36,095 nt of DNA from an uncultured Prevotellaceae bacterium (lineage in GTDB: Bacteria > Bacteroidota > Bacteroidia > Bacteroidales > Bacteroidaceae), in assembly GCA_900318795.1 (NCBI GenBank), contig ONLU01000025.1:1-36095 (forward strand). Direction: 5' to 3'. Below, in pieces: positions 7,047-16,062 of the stretch (position 1 is its first letter; every line of letters begins with the position of its first letter). The translations under genes and the position numbers were made by a program. The notes beneath the pieces are model-generated. The model worked only from the letters and a program-made list of their open reading frames with translations, ran no database searches and was not told the origin of the DNA.

Positions 7047-9403
7047 TATGGCTTGTCCTGTACTGTACACTCTGAGAAGTAATACTCGCGCAGGGGCTTC
7101 ACGACAGTCTTGCCATCGAGGGTGATACGCTCCTGCAGACGGGCGTCCTGCGACGAACTGCCCACCATGAGAATATACTCTCCGGGCTGGATGTTCCACT
7201 GGCGCTTGCCATCGTTGGTGTAATAGCCAAACTGCTCGGTATATATCCTGGCCGTGACGGTCTTACACTCGCCAGCCTTCAGCGACACACGGGTAAAGCC
7301 CTGCAGTTGGATGGGACGGATGGGTTGACTGTCGTCGGTACGCATCAGGTAGATTTGTGCCACCTCGTCAGCAGCCACCTGCCCTGTGTTCTCCACCTCA
7401 AAGGAGAGGTTGACGTAAGGAGCACTGGTAGACACTTTCCGGTCTACCTTGACGTTGTCGTACTTGAAGGTGGTGTAGCTCAGTCCGTATCCGAACGGCC
7501 ACTGCACGCGCGAGTCCTTAGTGACAGAACGATTATAGCAGATGGGCTCAGCAAGTTCGGTATTGGGATAGCTGACGGAGAGCTTGGCAGAGGGGGACAC
7601 CTTGCCATAGAGAATATCAGCCACAGCACGCCCTCCTTCCTCACCGGGATACCATGCCTGGACGACAGCGGCACAGCGCTCAGCCAGACCTGATACCACC
7701 TGGGCACGCCCACCAAACAGCACCAGCACCACAGGCTTGCCCGTCTGGATGAGCTCATTGACAAACTGCTCCTGACGACCGGGCAGTCGCAGTCCCTGAC
7801 GATCGCGATTCTCACCACAGAGCATCACATTCTCGCCCATAGCAGCCACGATGACATCAGCCTGACTGGCCATGCGCAGGGCTTCAGCGCGGTCTGCCAG
7901 CTCGCCAGCGTCCACCTTACGATGCAGGATGTCGTACTCCCAGGCACGCTCGTCACCCAGTTCGCTGTACTTGGTTTCTATCTCTTCCGTCCAGTCGCAG
8001 CCACGAGAGTACATCAGGCTGACACCCTCAGGCTTGCTCTCCTGCATGCCGTCCAGCAACTTGACAATGCGAGGCTCAGCAGAGGTATAGTCCATCTTCT
8101 TCCAGAAGTAGGACATAGCAGGATAGGTATAGTCGCCACACATGGCCCAGATGCTGTTGGCATTAGGACCCGTCAGGAGGATGTTGACCTTATCACTCCC
8201 CAAGGGCAGAACGCCTTTGTTTTCAAGAAGGACGACTGACTGGGTAGCGATGTCGTAGGCCGTCTGGCGCGCCTCGCGAGGATCGGCTTCGATGGTGTCT
8301 GCACTATACAGATAGGCATCATCGTCGAAAAGTCCGGCACGGAACTTGTATCGCAGCACATCCTTGACAGCACGTTCGAAGGTCTCAGGTTTTACCAGTC
8401 CCTGGTCGAGGGCTTTCTGTAGGTGCTGATAGTTGACACCCACGGGGAAGTCAACATCATTACCGCCAGTGATGGCTGCTGCAGCTTTTTCGACAGGAGT
8501 CTTCAGGTCGGGCAGCTGGTCAATGGCCGTATAGTCGCTGACCACCATACCGTCAAAACCTAAATATCCGCGTAGGATGTCCTGCAAAATCTCGCTGTTG
8601 GCCACACACTTGGTACCATGAACGGCATGATAGCCTGGCATGACGGCCTTGCTGCCTGCCAGACGAATCATGGTCTCGTGGGGCAACAGGATTTCCTCCA
8701 TCAGCTCTTTCTCGTCAGCATCGCCTCCACCGCCATAGCCCAGGTAGTGCTTGGAGCAAGCCCCTACCCCTTTCTTCAGGTCACCTTGTTGTAAGCCCCG
8801 TACGAAAGCCGTTCCCATGACGGCAGACAGGTAGCCATCCTCCCCAAACGACTCCTCCAAGCGATTGAAGGATGGAATGCGACATACGTCAACCATTGGC
8901 GAAAGTGACAGCACACCACCCATCTTGCGCATCAGGGTGCTGGTCTGGAGGGTTTTCTGCTCAGCCAACTGGGGATTGAACGAACAGGCTTGTCCTATCT
9001 GCTGGGGATAGATGGTGGCCCCCACGGTGTTGACACCTGTCAGCACTTCCTCATGCAACAAGGCGGGAATGCCGTCGGGCGTGTGGTGGATGAGCCAATC
9101 CTGAATGGCAGCAGCCCGGTCGCGCAACTCCTGTGGACTACGGGGCTTCTGCATGGCGAACTGCGAGAAATGGCCGATGCCATAGGGTATCAGCTGTCGA
9201 CACTTGGCAGTGTCCAACCGCCCCTGCTCGTCGAAGAGCTCATCCATATACATACTCTGCAGCTGGGCAATGCGTGCTGGCTGCGACATCCGGTTGTAGA
9301 GTTCGTTTACTTGCTGTTCCATGTCTTGCGTTTCCTGACAACTGGTCAGAAACAGAGCGAGGCCCATCACGGCCTGCCCTGCTGTACTTAATAATTTATG
9401 CAT
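7046..9403 (-). CDS. GH3 beta-glucosidase-like lipoprotein
   Basis: A 785-residue family 3 glycoside hydrolase. The N-terminus has a lipobox, LTSC with Cys22, so it is probably a membrane-anchored lipoprotein facing the periplasm or exterior. The catalytic nucleophile is Asp290 in GFDGMVVSDYTA; the KHYLGYG substrate-binding block is near 218. The C-terminal domain contains GENRDRQGLRLPGRQ, and the end (about 660-785) is a fibronectin III-like domain, giving the usual order GH3N-GH3C-FnIII. Retaining beta-glucosidase activity is the most likely; beta-xylosidase is possible. The start is 36 bp after the GH2 stop with no promoter visible between, so GH2 and GH3 are probably one transcript. Confidence 0.92.
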   Translation of the reverse strand: MHKLLSTAGQAVMGLALFLTSCQETQDMEQQVNELYNRMSQPARIAQLQSMYMDELFDEQGRLDTAKCRQLIPYGIGHFSQFAMQKPRSPQELRDRAAAIQDWLIHHTPDGIPALLHEEVLTGVNTVGATIYPQQIGQACSFNPQLAEQKTLQTSTLMRKMGGVLSLSPMVDVCRIPSFNRLEESFGEDGYLSAVMGTAFVRGLQQGDLKKGVGACSKHYLGYGGGGDADEKELMEEILLPHETMIRLAGSKAVMPGYHAVHGTKCVANSEILQDILRGYLGFDGMVVSDYTAIDQLPDLKTPVEKAAAAITGGNDVDFPVGVNYQHLQKALDQGLVKPETFERAVKDVLRYKFRAGLFDDDAYLYSADTIEADPREARQTAYDIATQSVVLLENKGVLPLGSDKVNILLTGPNANSIWAMCGDYTYPAMSYFWKKMDYTSAEPRIVKLLDGMQESKPEGVSLMYSRGCDWTEEIETKYSELGDERAWEYDILHRKVDAGELADRAEALRMASQADVIVAAMGENVMLCGENRDRQGLRLPGRQEQFVNELIQTGKPVVLVLFGGRAQVVSGLAERCAAVVQAWYPGEEGGRAVADILYGKVSPSAKLSVSYPNTELAEPICYNRSVTKDSRVQWPFGYGLSYTTFKYDNVKVDRKVSTSAPYVNLSFEVENTGQVAADEVAQIYLMRTDDSQPIRPIQLQGFTRVSLKAGECKTVTARIYTEQFGYYTNDGKRQWNIQPGEYILMVGSSSQDARLQERITLDGKTVVKPLREYYFSECTVQDKP

Positions 9404-9439
9404 GATAATTGATAATAGTTATTCATTGGAGAGAATGGA

Positions 9440-11833
9440 CTAACGCCCCACCTTCAGTGTGGCGACAGGCAGACCGTAGCTACGTGCCTGCAGGTTACCC
9501 TTACCACGGACAACAGCAATGCAGCGCCCGAAGAAAGCCTTGCGACTGGGGGCCGTGAATCGCTCCATCGAGGTCTGACAGCCATTGTCTGTAGCAATGA
9601 CTTCAGCTTGTCCGTCTGCAGTGAAGAACAGCTGGTTCTCAGCCCACGGACAACGGTTGCCGTCCTTGTCTGCCACCACGGCCTGCACAAAGGTCAGGTC
9701 ACGTCCCAGATAGTCGATACTGAGCTGGATGTGGTCAGGCTGTCCCGCCGTGCGGATAGTCTGCTCACGTACAACGCTACCATCCTTACGAGCCACCACC
9801 TTGACTTCGCCAGGCTCGAAGGCTACTCGCCACATGACGTGGTAGGGGGTTGAGGTGAGGAGAGAGGAGGGAGAAGGGTGGAGGGTGGAGGACTTGTGGC
9901 GAGTTCCCTGGCTCTTGCCGTTGATGAAGAGCTCCACCTCATCAGCATTGTTGTAATAGCACCACATGTCAATCTGCTGGCCTTCAAGCCAGTTCCAGTG
10001 GGGGAACAGGTGGAGCACAGGTTTGTTGGTCCACTCGCTCTGATACATATAGTAAATGTCCTTGGGCTGTCCAGCCAGGTCGATGATACCGAAATAGGAC
10101 GAACGGGCGGGGAACGAGTAAGGTGTGGGTTCACCAATGTAGTCGAAGCCAGTCCAGATGAACTGCCCTCCAACATAGGGTGTATGCTTGACGACATCCC
10201 ATGTCTGCTCGTGGGTGGAAGACCACGAGGCGTGCATATTGTCATAAGCAGAACACATGTAGGTGGGGTCGGTATAGGGCAGCCACCACTCCTGCGGAGC
10301 TTTGTAGATGCTGTCAGACGGCATCATGTAGTAGCCGTTGGTCTGGAGTGCAGAGACACTCTCCGTCATGATGAACGGACGACCGAGGAAGTTCTTGGGC
10401 ACATCCTTGATCCACTGATGATGGTAGTTGAAGCCTATGATGTCAAGTGCTTTGCCCTTGAAGAGATGGTTGTTGGGGTCTGGCTCGTTACAGCCTGCCG
10501 TAATGGGGCGCGAAGTGTCGTAACGACGCACAATGTCAGCCAGATGTTCTGCCAGCATGGTATTGGGGGACTTCTTGCCGCCCTTGGCGAGCGTTGACGC
10601 ATCGTGACCCGCATTGAGGATGAGATTGGCCTGCTCGAGAGTGAGTGTATCAGCATCAGCAGAAGACCATTGCTCCAGCACCTCGTTGCCGATAGACCAC
10701 ATCAGTATGCAGGGATGGTTGCGGTCGCGCAATACCATGTCTGTAAGGTCGCGCTCATGCCACTCATCAAAGAAACGGGCATAGTCGTTCTGAGTCTTGC
10801 GACGTCTCCACATGTCAAACGACTCATCCATGACAATGAAACCCATCGTGTCACACATGTTCAGCAGTTCGGGAGCCGGTGGATTGTGGCTGGTACGGAT
10901 GGCATTGACACCCATCTGCTTCAGCTTGAGCAACTTGCGATGGAGGGCGTCCTCGCTGAGTGCTGCTCCGAGACATCCTAAGTCATGGTGCTCGCAAACG
11001 CCGTTCAGCTTCACATTCTTCCCGTTAAGCCAGAAGCCAGTCTTGGCATCAAAGCGGAAGTCGCGGAAAGCGGTGTTGGTCCACACCTCATCCATCACAT
11101 GTCCCTTGGCAATAATCTGAGTGCGCACCTTATATATATAAGGGTGCTCTGGTGACCACAGACGAGGGCGACTGACTTTCATGCCCACATCGCGTCCAGA
11201 GGCATCGAAAACGGTGTTCCTGACCTTATATCCCTTTCCAGCCACACGCACGTCGACTTTCACCTTTCCGTTCTTGGCATTGGTCTGCACATGGACGCCT
11301 GAATAACGGACATAGATGGGTTCGGTCTTGACAAACCAGACGTGACGATAGATGCCACATCCCGAATACCAGCGCGAGTTAGGCTGGTCGGAATTGTCTA
11401 CTCGCACAGCAATGACATTGTCTCCACTGCGCAGGTAACGGGTGATGTCGTATTGGAATGAGCTGTAGCCATAAGGACGAGAACCCAGTTTCTCACCATT
11501 GATGTAGACGGTAGCATTCATGTAGACACCATCGAACTCGATGAAATAGAGACTGGGGTTGTTGACTCTGAAATGCTTGCGATACCACCCTACCCCACCA
11601 GGCAGAGCTCCCCCGCTCGCTCCCGATGGATTCGTAGCCAGGAAGTCGCCTTCTATCGCCCAGTCGTGGGGCAGGTTCAGCGTACGCCAGTGGGCATCGT
11701 TGTACTCATAGCGTGACATCACGGCAGAATCAGCCAGAATAAAGCGCCATCCGGCATCAAACAACTTCCGTTCACGGGCTTGCAAAAGCAAGACGGTCGT
11801 CAGGGAGAACATACAGAATAAGAGTCGTTTCAT
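9440..11833 (-). CDS. GH2 beta-galactosidase-like glycosidase, exported
   Basis: A 797-residue family 2 glycosidase. The start at 11833 (MKRLLFCMFSLTTVLLLQA) gives a good signal peptide; an earlier in-frame Met at 11860 would precede it with nine polar or aromatic residues. Domains in order are a jelly-roll sugar-binding domain (about 25-175), an immunoglobulin-like domain (about 180-262), a TIM barrel (about 263-560) and further beta domains. The acid/base is Glu384 in SIGNEV and the nucleophile Glu491 in IMTESVSA. The layout resembles beta-galactosidases of Bacteroides xyloglucan loci; that substrate is inference. Residues about 647-661 (HPSPSSLLTSTP) are encoded by a low-complexity stretch at 9853-9893 that looks like an in-frame insertion. 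It is the first gene of the GH2-GH3 unit. Confidence 0.92.
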   Translation of the reverse strand: MKRLLFCMFSLTTVLLLQARERKLFDAGWRFILADSAVMSRYEYNDAHWRTLNLPHDWAIEGDFLATNPSGASGGALPGGVGWYRKHFRVNNPSLYFIEFDGVYMNATVYINGEKLGSRPYGYSSFQYDITRYLRSGDNVIAVRVDNSDQPNSRWYSGCGIYRHVWFVKTEPIYVRYSGVHVQTNAKNGKVKVDVRVAGKGYKVRNTVFDASGRDVGMKVSRPRLWSPEHPYIYKVRTQIIAKGHVMDEVWTNTAFRDFRFDAKTGFWLNGKNVKLNGVCEHHDLGCLGAALSEDALHRKLLKLKQMGVNAIRTSHNPPAPELLNMCDTMGFIVMDESFDMWRRRKTQNDYARFFDEWHERDLTDMVLRDRNHPCILMWSIGNEVLEQWSSADADTLTLEQANLILNAGHDASTLAKGGKKSPNTMLAEHLADIVRRYDTSRPITAGCNEPDPNNHLFKGKALDIIGFNYHHQWIKDVPKNFLGRPFIMTESVSALQTNGYYMMPSDSIYKAPQEWWLPYTDPTYMCSAYDNMHASWSSTHEQTWDVVKHTPYVGGQFIWTGFDYIGEPTPYSFPARSSYFGIIDLAGQPKDIYYMYQSEWTNKPVLHLFPHWNWLEGQQIDMWCYYNNADEVELFINGKSQGTRHKSSTLHPSPSSLLTSTPYHVMWRVAFEPGEVKVVARKDGSVVREQTIRTAGQPDHIQLSIDYLGRDLTFVQAVVADKDGNRCPWAENQLFFTADGQAEVIATDNGCQTSMERFTAPSRKAFFGRCIAVVRGKGNLQARSYGLPVATLKVGR
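9853..9893. repeat. low-complexity GA/TC-rich stretch inside GH2
   Basis: The plus strand reads runs of gagg, gaga and ggtggag; the minus strand is a chain of CTCC/ACCC words. It keeps the GH2 frame and encodes a Ser/Pro/Leu/Thr linker. Composition is unlike the flanking coding DNA. Confidence 0.6.
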
Positions 11834-11869
11834 AAGCGTTAATAGACGATAGTAGTACAAAATTTGCTA

Positions 11870-11877
11870 CAAAGATA
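11870..11877 (-). promoter_or_regulatory. -7 element of the GH2-GH3 promoter
   Basis: TATCTTTG on the minus strand lies 36 nt before the GH2 ATG. No TTG is found at the ideal -33 position; that interval holds a repeat of gtttagag words (11885-11913). This may mean the promoter needs an activator. Confidence 0.5.
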
Positions 11878-11921
11878 CGAAAAAGTTTAGAGTTTAACGC
11901 TTAGAGTTTAGAGAAAATTTG

Positions 11922-11930
11922 TATCTTTGC
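11922..11930 (+). promoter_or_regulatory. -7 element of the RsbU-like phosphatase promoter
   Basis: TATCTTTGC starts 30 nt before the ATG at 11952 and diverges from the GH2 promoter. A canonical TTG at -33 is absent; the region is occupied by the gtttagag repeat words. Confidence 0.5.
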
Positions 11931-11951
11931 AGAAGTTTTTCCACTTTCAGC

Positions 11952-14009
11952 ATGAATCACAGGAGGTACATATTCACATTTTCGCTGCTTTTCTGCCTGC
12001 TCATCGTTTGTTGCCCGGCCATGGCACAAAGCAACTCTGCTGATGACATCAAGCAGTTGGAGAAAGCGATGTACCAATACTACAGCGCAGGAAAGACTCA
12101 GGAACTATTCAGCACCATAGAGCAACTGAAAGCAAAATGTCTGGAAACGGGTAACGAACGTCTGTTCTACAAAGCGTGGGGCAACGAAATCATACACACC
12201 TCGGTTTACATCGGACGCAACGAGGCTTTCAAGAAGTTGGAGGAGATGCGCGAATATGCAGAGCAGCACAACAGCAAATACGGACTCTATACCTCTACCT
12301 TTGTGACAGGTAACATGCAGAACGGAGCAGGCGACCTGAACAAAGCCAGTGAGAACTATCAGAAAGCCATCGAGTATCTGAAGCACTACTTCCCCAACGA
12401 GAGCTACGCCAGTTCGTACATCGCCTTGTCAAGCATTGAAGACCAGCGAAGAAACAATCCTGGAGCCATCGCCTATGCCCGGCAGGCACTGAAAGACCCA
12501 CACATCAGCAAACTGCATCGTACCATGGCATGGTCGCACATTTGTACTGCTTGGGGCTGGCTGCGCAACAAGGAGGAGTTTGACAAAGCCTATACGGAGC
12601 GCCAGAAAGCCGTGGAGGCCTTGGGCCATGAAGACAATCTGAAGACACATGTAGAGTGTTTCCGTGCCTTCGTCCACCAGGATGTAGACAAAGCGCTGGA
12701 ATATGCAGCCAAGATACCGAATAAGCTCAATAGGCTGAGACTCGTCTATAAATTGAAGCAATGGGCGGGACGCGACAAGGAGGCCCTGTATGCCTATCAA
12801 GAATACATCGCAGAAGTGAATGCGAAAACCAACAAGGAAATCCGCGAGAAGGCCTCCATATACCAGTCACAGTTAGAAGTGGCCAAGGCAGAAAACGAGT
12901 CGAAAGACCTGCGTCTGGCCAACCAGCAACTGAAGCTGAACCACATCGCTGACGAGCTGAAGCAAAAAAAACTGACGGAACAGGCACTGAACCTGATGCT
13001 GAAGAACCGCGACATCGAGTTGGCACATGCTGCCGTACGACTGGAGAACGACAGTTTGGAAGCACACAACAAGAACCTGAAGCTGAGTGAATATCTGTCG
13101 AAAATGAAGGCTCAGGAGCAAGCTGAGCACAACCAGCGTATCATCATGTGGGCAGGAGCCTTCATCGCCCTGCTGACCATCGGATACCTGGCATTCTTCC
13201 TGTACCGTCGGAACCGTCATGCCAAGCGTCTGGAGGATGCCAACCAAAAACTGCAGACAGCCTACGACCAACTGGAAGAGATTACGACAGCCCGTGAGCG
13301 CATGAGGAGCGAGCTGCGCATTGCCCGAGACATCCAGATGGGCATGGTACCCCAGAAGTTCCCCCATAATCCTGCCTTCGACCTGTATGCGACCATGGTG
13401 CCTGCCAAGGCGGTGGGTGGCGACTTGTACGACTTTTTCCTGTTGAACGACAAACTCTACTTCTGCATAGGTGACGTGAGCGGGAAAGGCATCCCTGCCT
13501 CCATGCTGATGGCAGTGGCTGTCAACCTGTTCCGTACCATTGCCAAGGAGGAGCTACCACCAGAACATATCGCCAACAAGCTCAACGACACGCTGTCTGC
13601 CGACAATGAGAGCGGCATGTTTGTCACCATGTTCATTGGCATCATCGACCTGCCATCGGGACGGATGGACTTCTGCAATGCAGGCCACAACCCGCCACTC
13701 ATGGATGGGAAGTTTATCGAGATGGAGCCCAACGCCCCCATCGGACTGTGGCCGGAACTGGAGTACGTCGGAGAACATGTGGACAACATGAAAGGCAAGA
13801 AACTGTTCCTCTATACGGATGGTCTGAATGAAGCGGAGAACAAGGAACAGCAACAATACGGTGAAGACCGCTTGCAGAGGCAAATCAACCAGCACAGCAA
13901 GGATTCTGCCCAGCAGACCATTGAGGACATCCAACAGGACGTCACCCTCTTCGTCAATGGTGCTGAGGCCAGTGACGACATGACCATACTCTGTCTGACA
14001 GTTCGCTGA
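11952..14009 (+). CDS. TPR-containing, membrane-bound RsbU/SpoIIE-type serine phosphatase
   Basis: A 685-residue protein. The start is placed at 11952 because it gives a signal peptide (MNHRRYIFTFSLLFCLLIVC, ending near AMAQ at 26) and sits behind a -7 element. Residues 30-290 form TPR-like helical repeats in the periplasm, 300-395 a long coiled coil, 398-417 a transmembrane helix and 420-455 a linker coil. The C-terminus is a PP2C-type SpoIIE phosphatase: ARDIQMGMVPQKFP (458-471), metal-binding GGDLYDFF (Asp491), GDVSGKG (Asp508), NAGHNPP (576-582), YTDGLNEAE (Asp623) and ASDDMTIL (Asp675/676). All expected acidic residues are present. Such enzymes usually dephosphorylate an anti-sigma antagonist; no STAS or anti-sigma gene is nearby. 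It converges on a TPR histidine kinase. Confidence 0.92.
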   Translation: MNHRRYIFTFSLLFCLLIVCCPAMAQSNSADDIKQLEKAMYQYYSAGKTQELFSTIEQLKAKCLETGNERLFYKAWGNEIIHTSVYIGRNEAFKKLEEMREYAEQHNSKYGLYTSTFVTGNMQNGAGDLNKASENYQKAIEYLKHYFPNESYASSYIALSSIEDQRRNNPGAIAYARQALKDPHISKLHRTMAWSHICTAWGWLRNKEEFDKAYTERQKAVEALGHEDNLKTHVECFRAFVHQDVDKALEYAAKIPNKLNRLRLVYKLKQWAGRDKEALYAYQEYIAEVNAKTNKEIREKASIYQSQLEVAKAENESKDLRLANQQLKLNHIADELKQKKLTEQALNLMLKNRDIELAHAAVRLENDSLEAHNKNLKLSEYLSKMKAQEQAEHNQRIIMWAGAFIALLTIGYLAFFLYRRNRHAKRLEDANQKLQTAYDQLEEITTARERMRSELRIARDIQMGMVPQKFPHNPAFDLYATMVPAKAVGGDLYDFFLLNDKLYFCIGDVSGKGIPASMLMAVAVNLFRTIAKEELPPEHIANKLNDTLSADNESGMFVTMFIGIIDLPSGRMDFCNAGHNPPLMDGKFIEMEPNAPIGLWPELEYVGEHVDNMKGKKLFLYTDGLNEAENKEQQQYGEDRLQRQINQHSKDSAQQTIEDIQQDVTLFVNGAEASDDMTILCLTVR

Positions 14010-14034
14010 AACCTGAAACTTGAAAACTTGAACC

Positions 14035-15789
14035 CTACACTCTCAGTTTAAAGCAGGCTCCTGGTCCGGCATAGGTGGTGTCGAGCCACACATCGCCTCC
14101 CAGACGTCGGGTCATCTCACGACTGAAGGTAAGCCCTAATCCTAGCCCTTGCTTGAAGGTATCCAACTTGACAAAGCGCTCAAAGATGTGCTCAGCCTCT
14201 GATGCAGGGACACCCGGTCCATTATCTTCGACAGTCACCAACAAGCGATTGTCATCTTGAGAAACTTTCACACGGACGGGACCGTCACCACGATTTTTGG
14301 CTGCATTGTCCAACAAGGGATAGACGATACGTGCCAGCAAATGATCGTGTATGCTGACACAGAAGTCGTCGTTGAGTGTCGTCTCGAAACTGAGCTGCGA
14401 CTCGTCCAGGGACAGTTCGCGTCGGAAGTCCCTGACAATCTTCTGCAAGGCCTTGTTAGCAGGAAGCTGAGGCTGATGATCTGTTTCGATAGCATCCACA
14501 TTCGACATGTCCAGCACCTCGTCAACCATCACCGTAATCAGTCGCGTATTGCGCACAATGTTCTCTGCGATACGGTGACGTTCCTCGGAAGGTATCTCTA
14601 AGTCGGGCTTTGCTATCACCTGGGCAAAACCGCTGATAATGTTTAAGGGGGTACGGACTTCATGGCTGACATTTTGAATGAAAGAGGTCTTCATCTGGTC
14701 CGATGCCAGCACTTTTTTATACGCCTTCTTCATCTCGCGCAGATGGCGGCGACGGCTGTAGACAATGTAGAAAAGGGCTCCTACCAACAGGAGCAGCAAG
14801 CAGACGATAGCCGCCAAGGCATAGAACCAGCGACGGCTGGCCTCACGCTTCATATCATAGAGACTCAACTCGTTCTGGATGTCCTGCATAGAGTATGACA
14901 GGATGACACTATTGATGGAGTCGCTCTCTGCAGCCCCCTTCTGTAAAGACTTATAGGCTTCCTCCCAGCGTCCTGCCTTGGACAGGATGTCTGCCTGTGT
15001 CTCGAAAGGATTTTCAGCACTCTGGGCAGCCATGCTGACAGCCTCGTCTGTACGACCTTGGCTGGCCAGGTAGTAAATCTCCATCGTATGTCCATGAACG
15101 GATGACATGCCTTTGGCCTCCCCCTCCTTGTAGGCCTTGTAGCCCTGTAGGAAACGAGGTATATCACCCATGACATAATAGGCCAGCGAACGACGTGTCT
15201 CGATGTCGAACACACGCTCTGGCGATGTCTTTCCGGCTATCTCAGCTGCTTTGTCGATCAGTTGCAATGCCTGGGGCGGGTCCTCCTCCATATAGATGTT
15301 GACCAGATTCATATAAATGGGAGGCATACTCTCGGTATAGCCCTCTTTCTCCATGCGGTGGATGACCTCCCAGAAACACCGCTTGGCACTCTCCTTGTTG
15401 CCACAGTAACGATAGATGTGGCCCATCATGTTGATGGCCATATACATCTCCTTGTCCAACTTGCGCTCTGTCAGTTCCTTAGACAGTTGGGTAGCCAGTT
15501 TGTAGGCCTCGAAGATGCGCTCACGGTTGAGCTGGAACACGATTTCGTTGCATCGCTGCGTATAGTAGGCATGCAGGTCTTCCTGTTGGAGCAGATAGTT
15601 CTGCAGGGCTTTTACACTCCGGAAGAAACGGGTACTGTCGGCATCGTTGAAGGCGCGATGCATGGAGTCGCGTAGTGACAGATATTCTTTGGTTTCCTTA
15701 TAGGCATCATCAGCAGCCTGCACTGGTGTTACCGCAAACAGCAAGAAGATAATTACCCCAAGGATATTTTTTAAGTAATAATAGTTCAT
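14035..15789 (-). CDS. TPR-containing sensor histidine kinase, orphan
   Basis: A 584-residue kinase. The start at 15789 (MNYYYLKNILGVIIFLLFAV) gives a signal peptide and follows a good promoter; an in-frame Met at 15840 lies upstream of the -7 element. Periplasmic TPR-like helices cover about 30-300, a transmembrane helix 322-343, then HisKA with phosphoacceptor His376 in NVSHEVRTPLN. The HATPase domain has N box LLDNAAKN (Asn495), G1 DNGPGVP (522-528), FERF (536-539) and G2 GLGLGL (548-553). All catalytic boxes are intact. No receiver domain or response regulator occurs in the window. The C-terminal half resembles the kinase at 871. It converges on the phosphatase gene with only 25 bp between the stops. 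Confidence 0.93.
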   Translation of the reverse strand: MNYYYLKNILGVIIFLLFAVTPVQAADDAYKETKEYLSLRDSMHRAFNDADSTRFFRSVKALQNYLLQQEDLHAYYTQRCNEIVFQLNRERIFEAYKLATQLSKELTERKLDKEMYMAINMMGHIYRYCGNKESAKRCFWEVIHRMEKEGYTESMPPIYMNLVNIYMEEDPPQALQLIDKAAEIAGKTSPERVFDIETRRSLAYYVMGDIPRFLQGYKAYKEGEAKGMSSVHGHTMEIYYLASQGRTDEAVSMAAQSAENPFETQADILSKAGRWEEAYKSLQKGAAESDSINSVILSYSMQDIQNELSLYDMKREASRRWFYALAAIVCLLLLLVGALFYIVYSRRRHLREMKKAYKKVLASDQMKTSFIQNVSHEVRTPLNIISGFAQVIAKPDLEIPSEERHRIAENIVRNTRLITVMVDEVLDMSNVDAIETDHQPQLPANKALQKIVRDFRRELSLDESQLSFETTLNDDFCVSIHDHLLARIVYPLLDNAAKNRGDGPVRVKVSQDDNRLLVTVEDNGPGVPASEAEHIFERFVKLDTFKQGLGLGLTFSREMTRRLGGDVWLDTTYAGPGACFKLRV

Positions 15790-15811
15790 CAGGTTTGTAT
15801 TAATTTGCGGA

Positions 15812-15842
15812 CAAAGATACAAATTTAGCCCGTAACCCACAA
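15812..15842 (-). promoter_or_regulatory. promoter of the TPR histidine kinase
   Basis: On the minus strand, TTG (15840-15842) and TATCTTTG (15812-15819) are 20 nt apart, with the ATG about 22 nt downstream. It also supports the start chosen at 15789. Confidence 0.75.
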
Positions 15843-15922
15843 ATAATTAGCCAACATTTTTGGTTAATCATAGAAAAATATTGAAAAGCATAACACAAGA
15901 AAGGCTTACCAAAGGGAGATCG

Positions 15923-15956
15923 CAACGCCACACTCTGCACCTTTAGGTCAGAAATA
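15923..15956 (+). repeat. dispersed hairpin repeat, copy 2
   Basis: This 34-nt segment matches the reverse complement of 7013-7046 with a single difference. Its core CTGCACCTTTAGGTCAG is an imperfect palindrome. It lies between the second GH31 gene and the histidine kinase, beside a strong terminator. Confidence 0.7.
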
Positions 15957-15967
15957 TCTCACTAAGA

Positions 15968-16028
15968 ACGAGCCGTAATCTCATAGAAAACGAGCCGTAA
16001 TCTCACTCGCAGCGAGATTACGGCTCGT
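15968..16028 (-). terminator. long-stem terminator of the PA14-GH31 gene, with an extra arm
   Basis: ACGAGCCGTAATCTC (15990-16004) pairs perfectly over 15 bp with 16014-16028. On the minus strand it runs into TTTTCT, giving a strong terminator about 35 nt after the GH31 stop. A further direct copy of the same 15-mer lies at 15968-15982, so one right-hand arm can pair with either left-hand copy. The plus strand has a weaker T-rich tail. Confidence 0.85.
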
Positions 16029-16062
16029 ATTTCTTGACAAATAATCGTTCTTTCAACAGGAC

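Noticed and set aside
15968-16028. Direct repeats suggesting a CRISPR-like array.
   Set aside because: Only two direct copies plus one inverted copy of a 15-mer, no regular spacers and no cas genes; they form a terminator stem.
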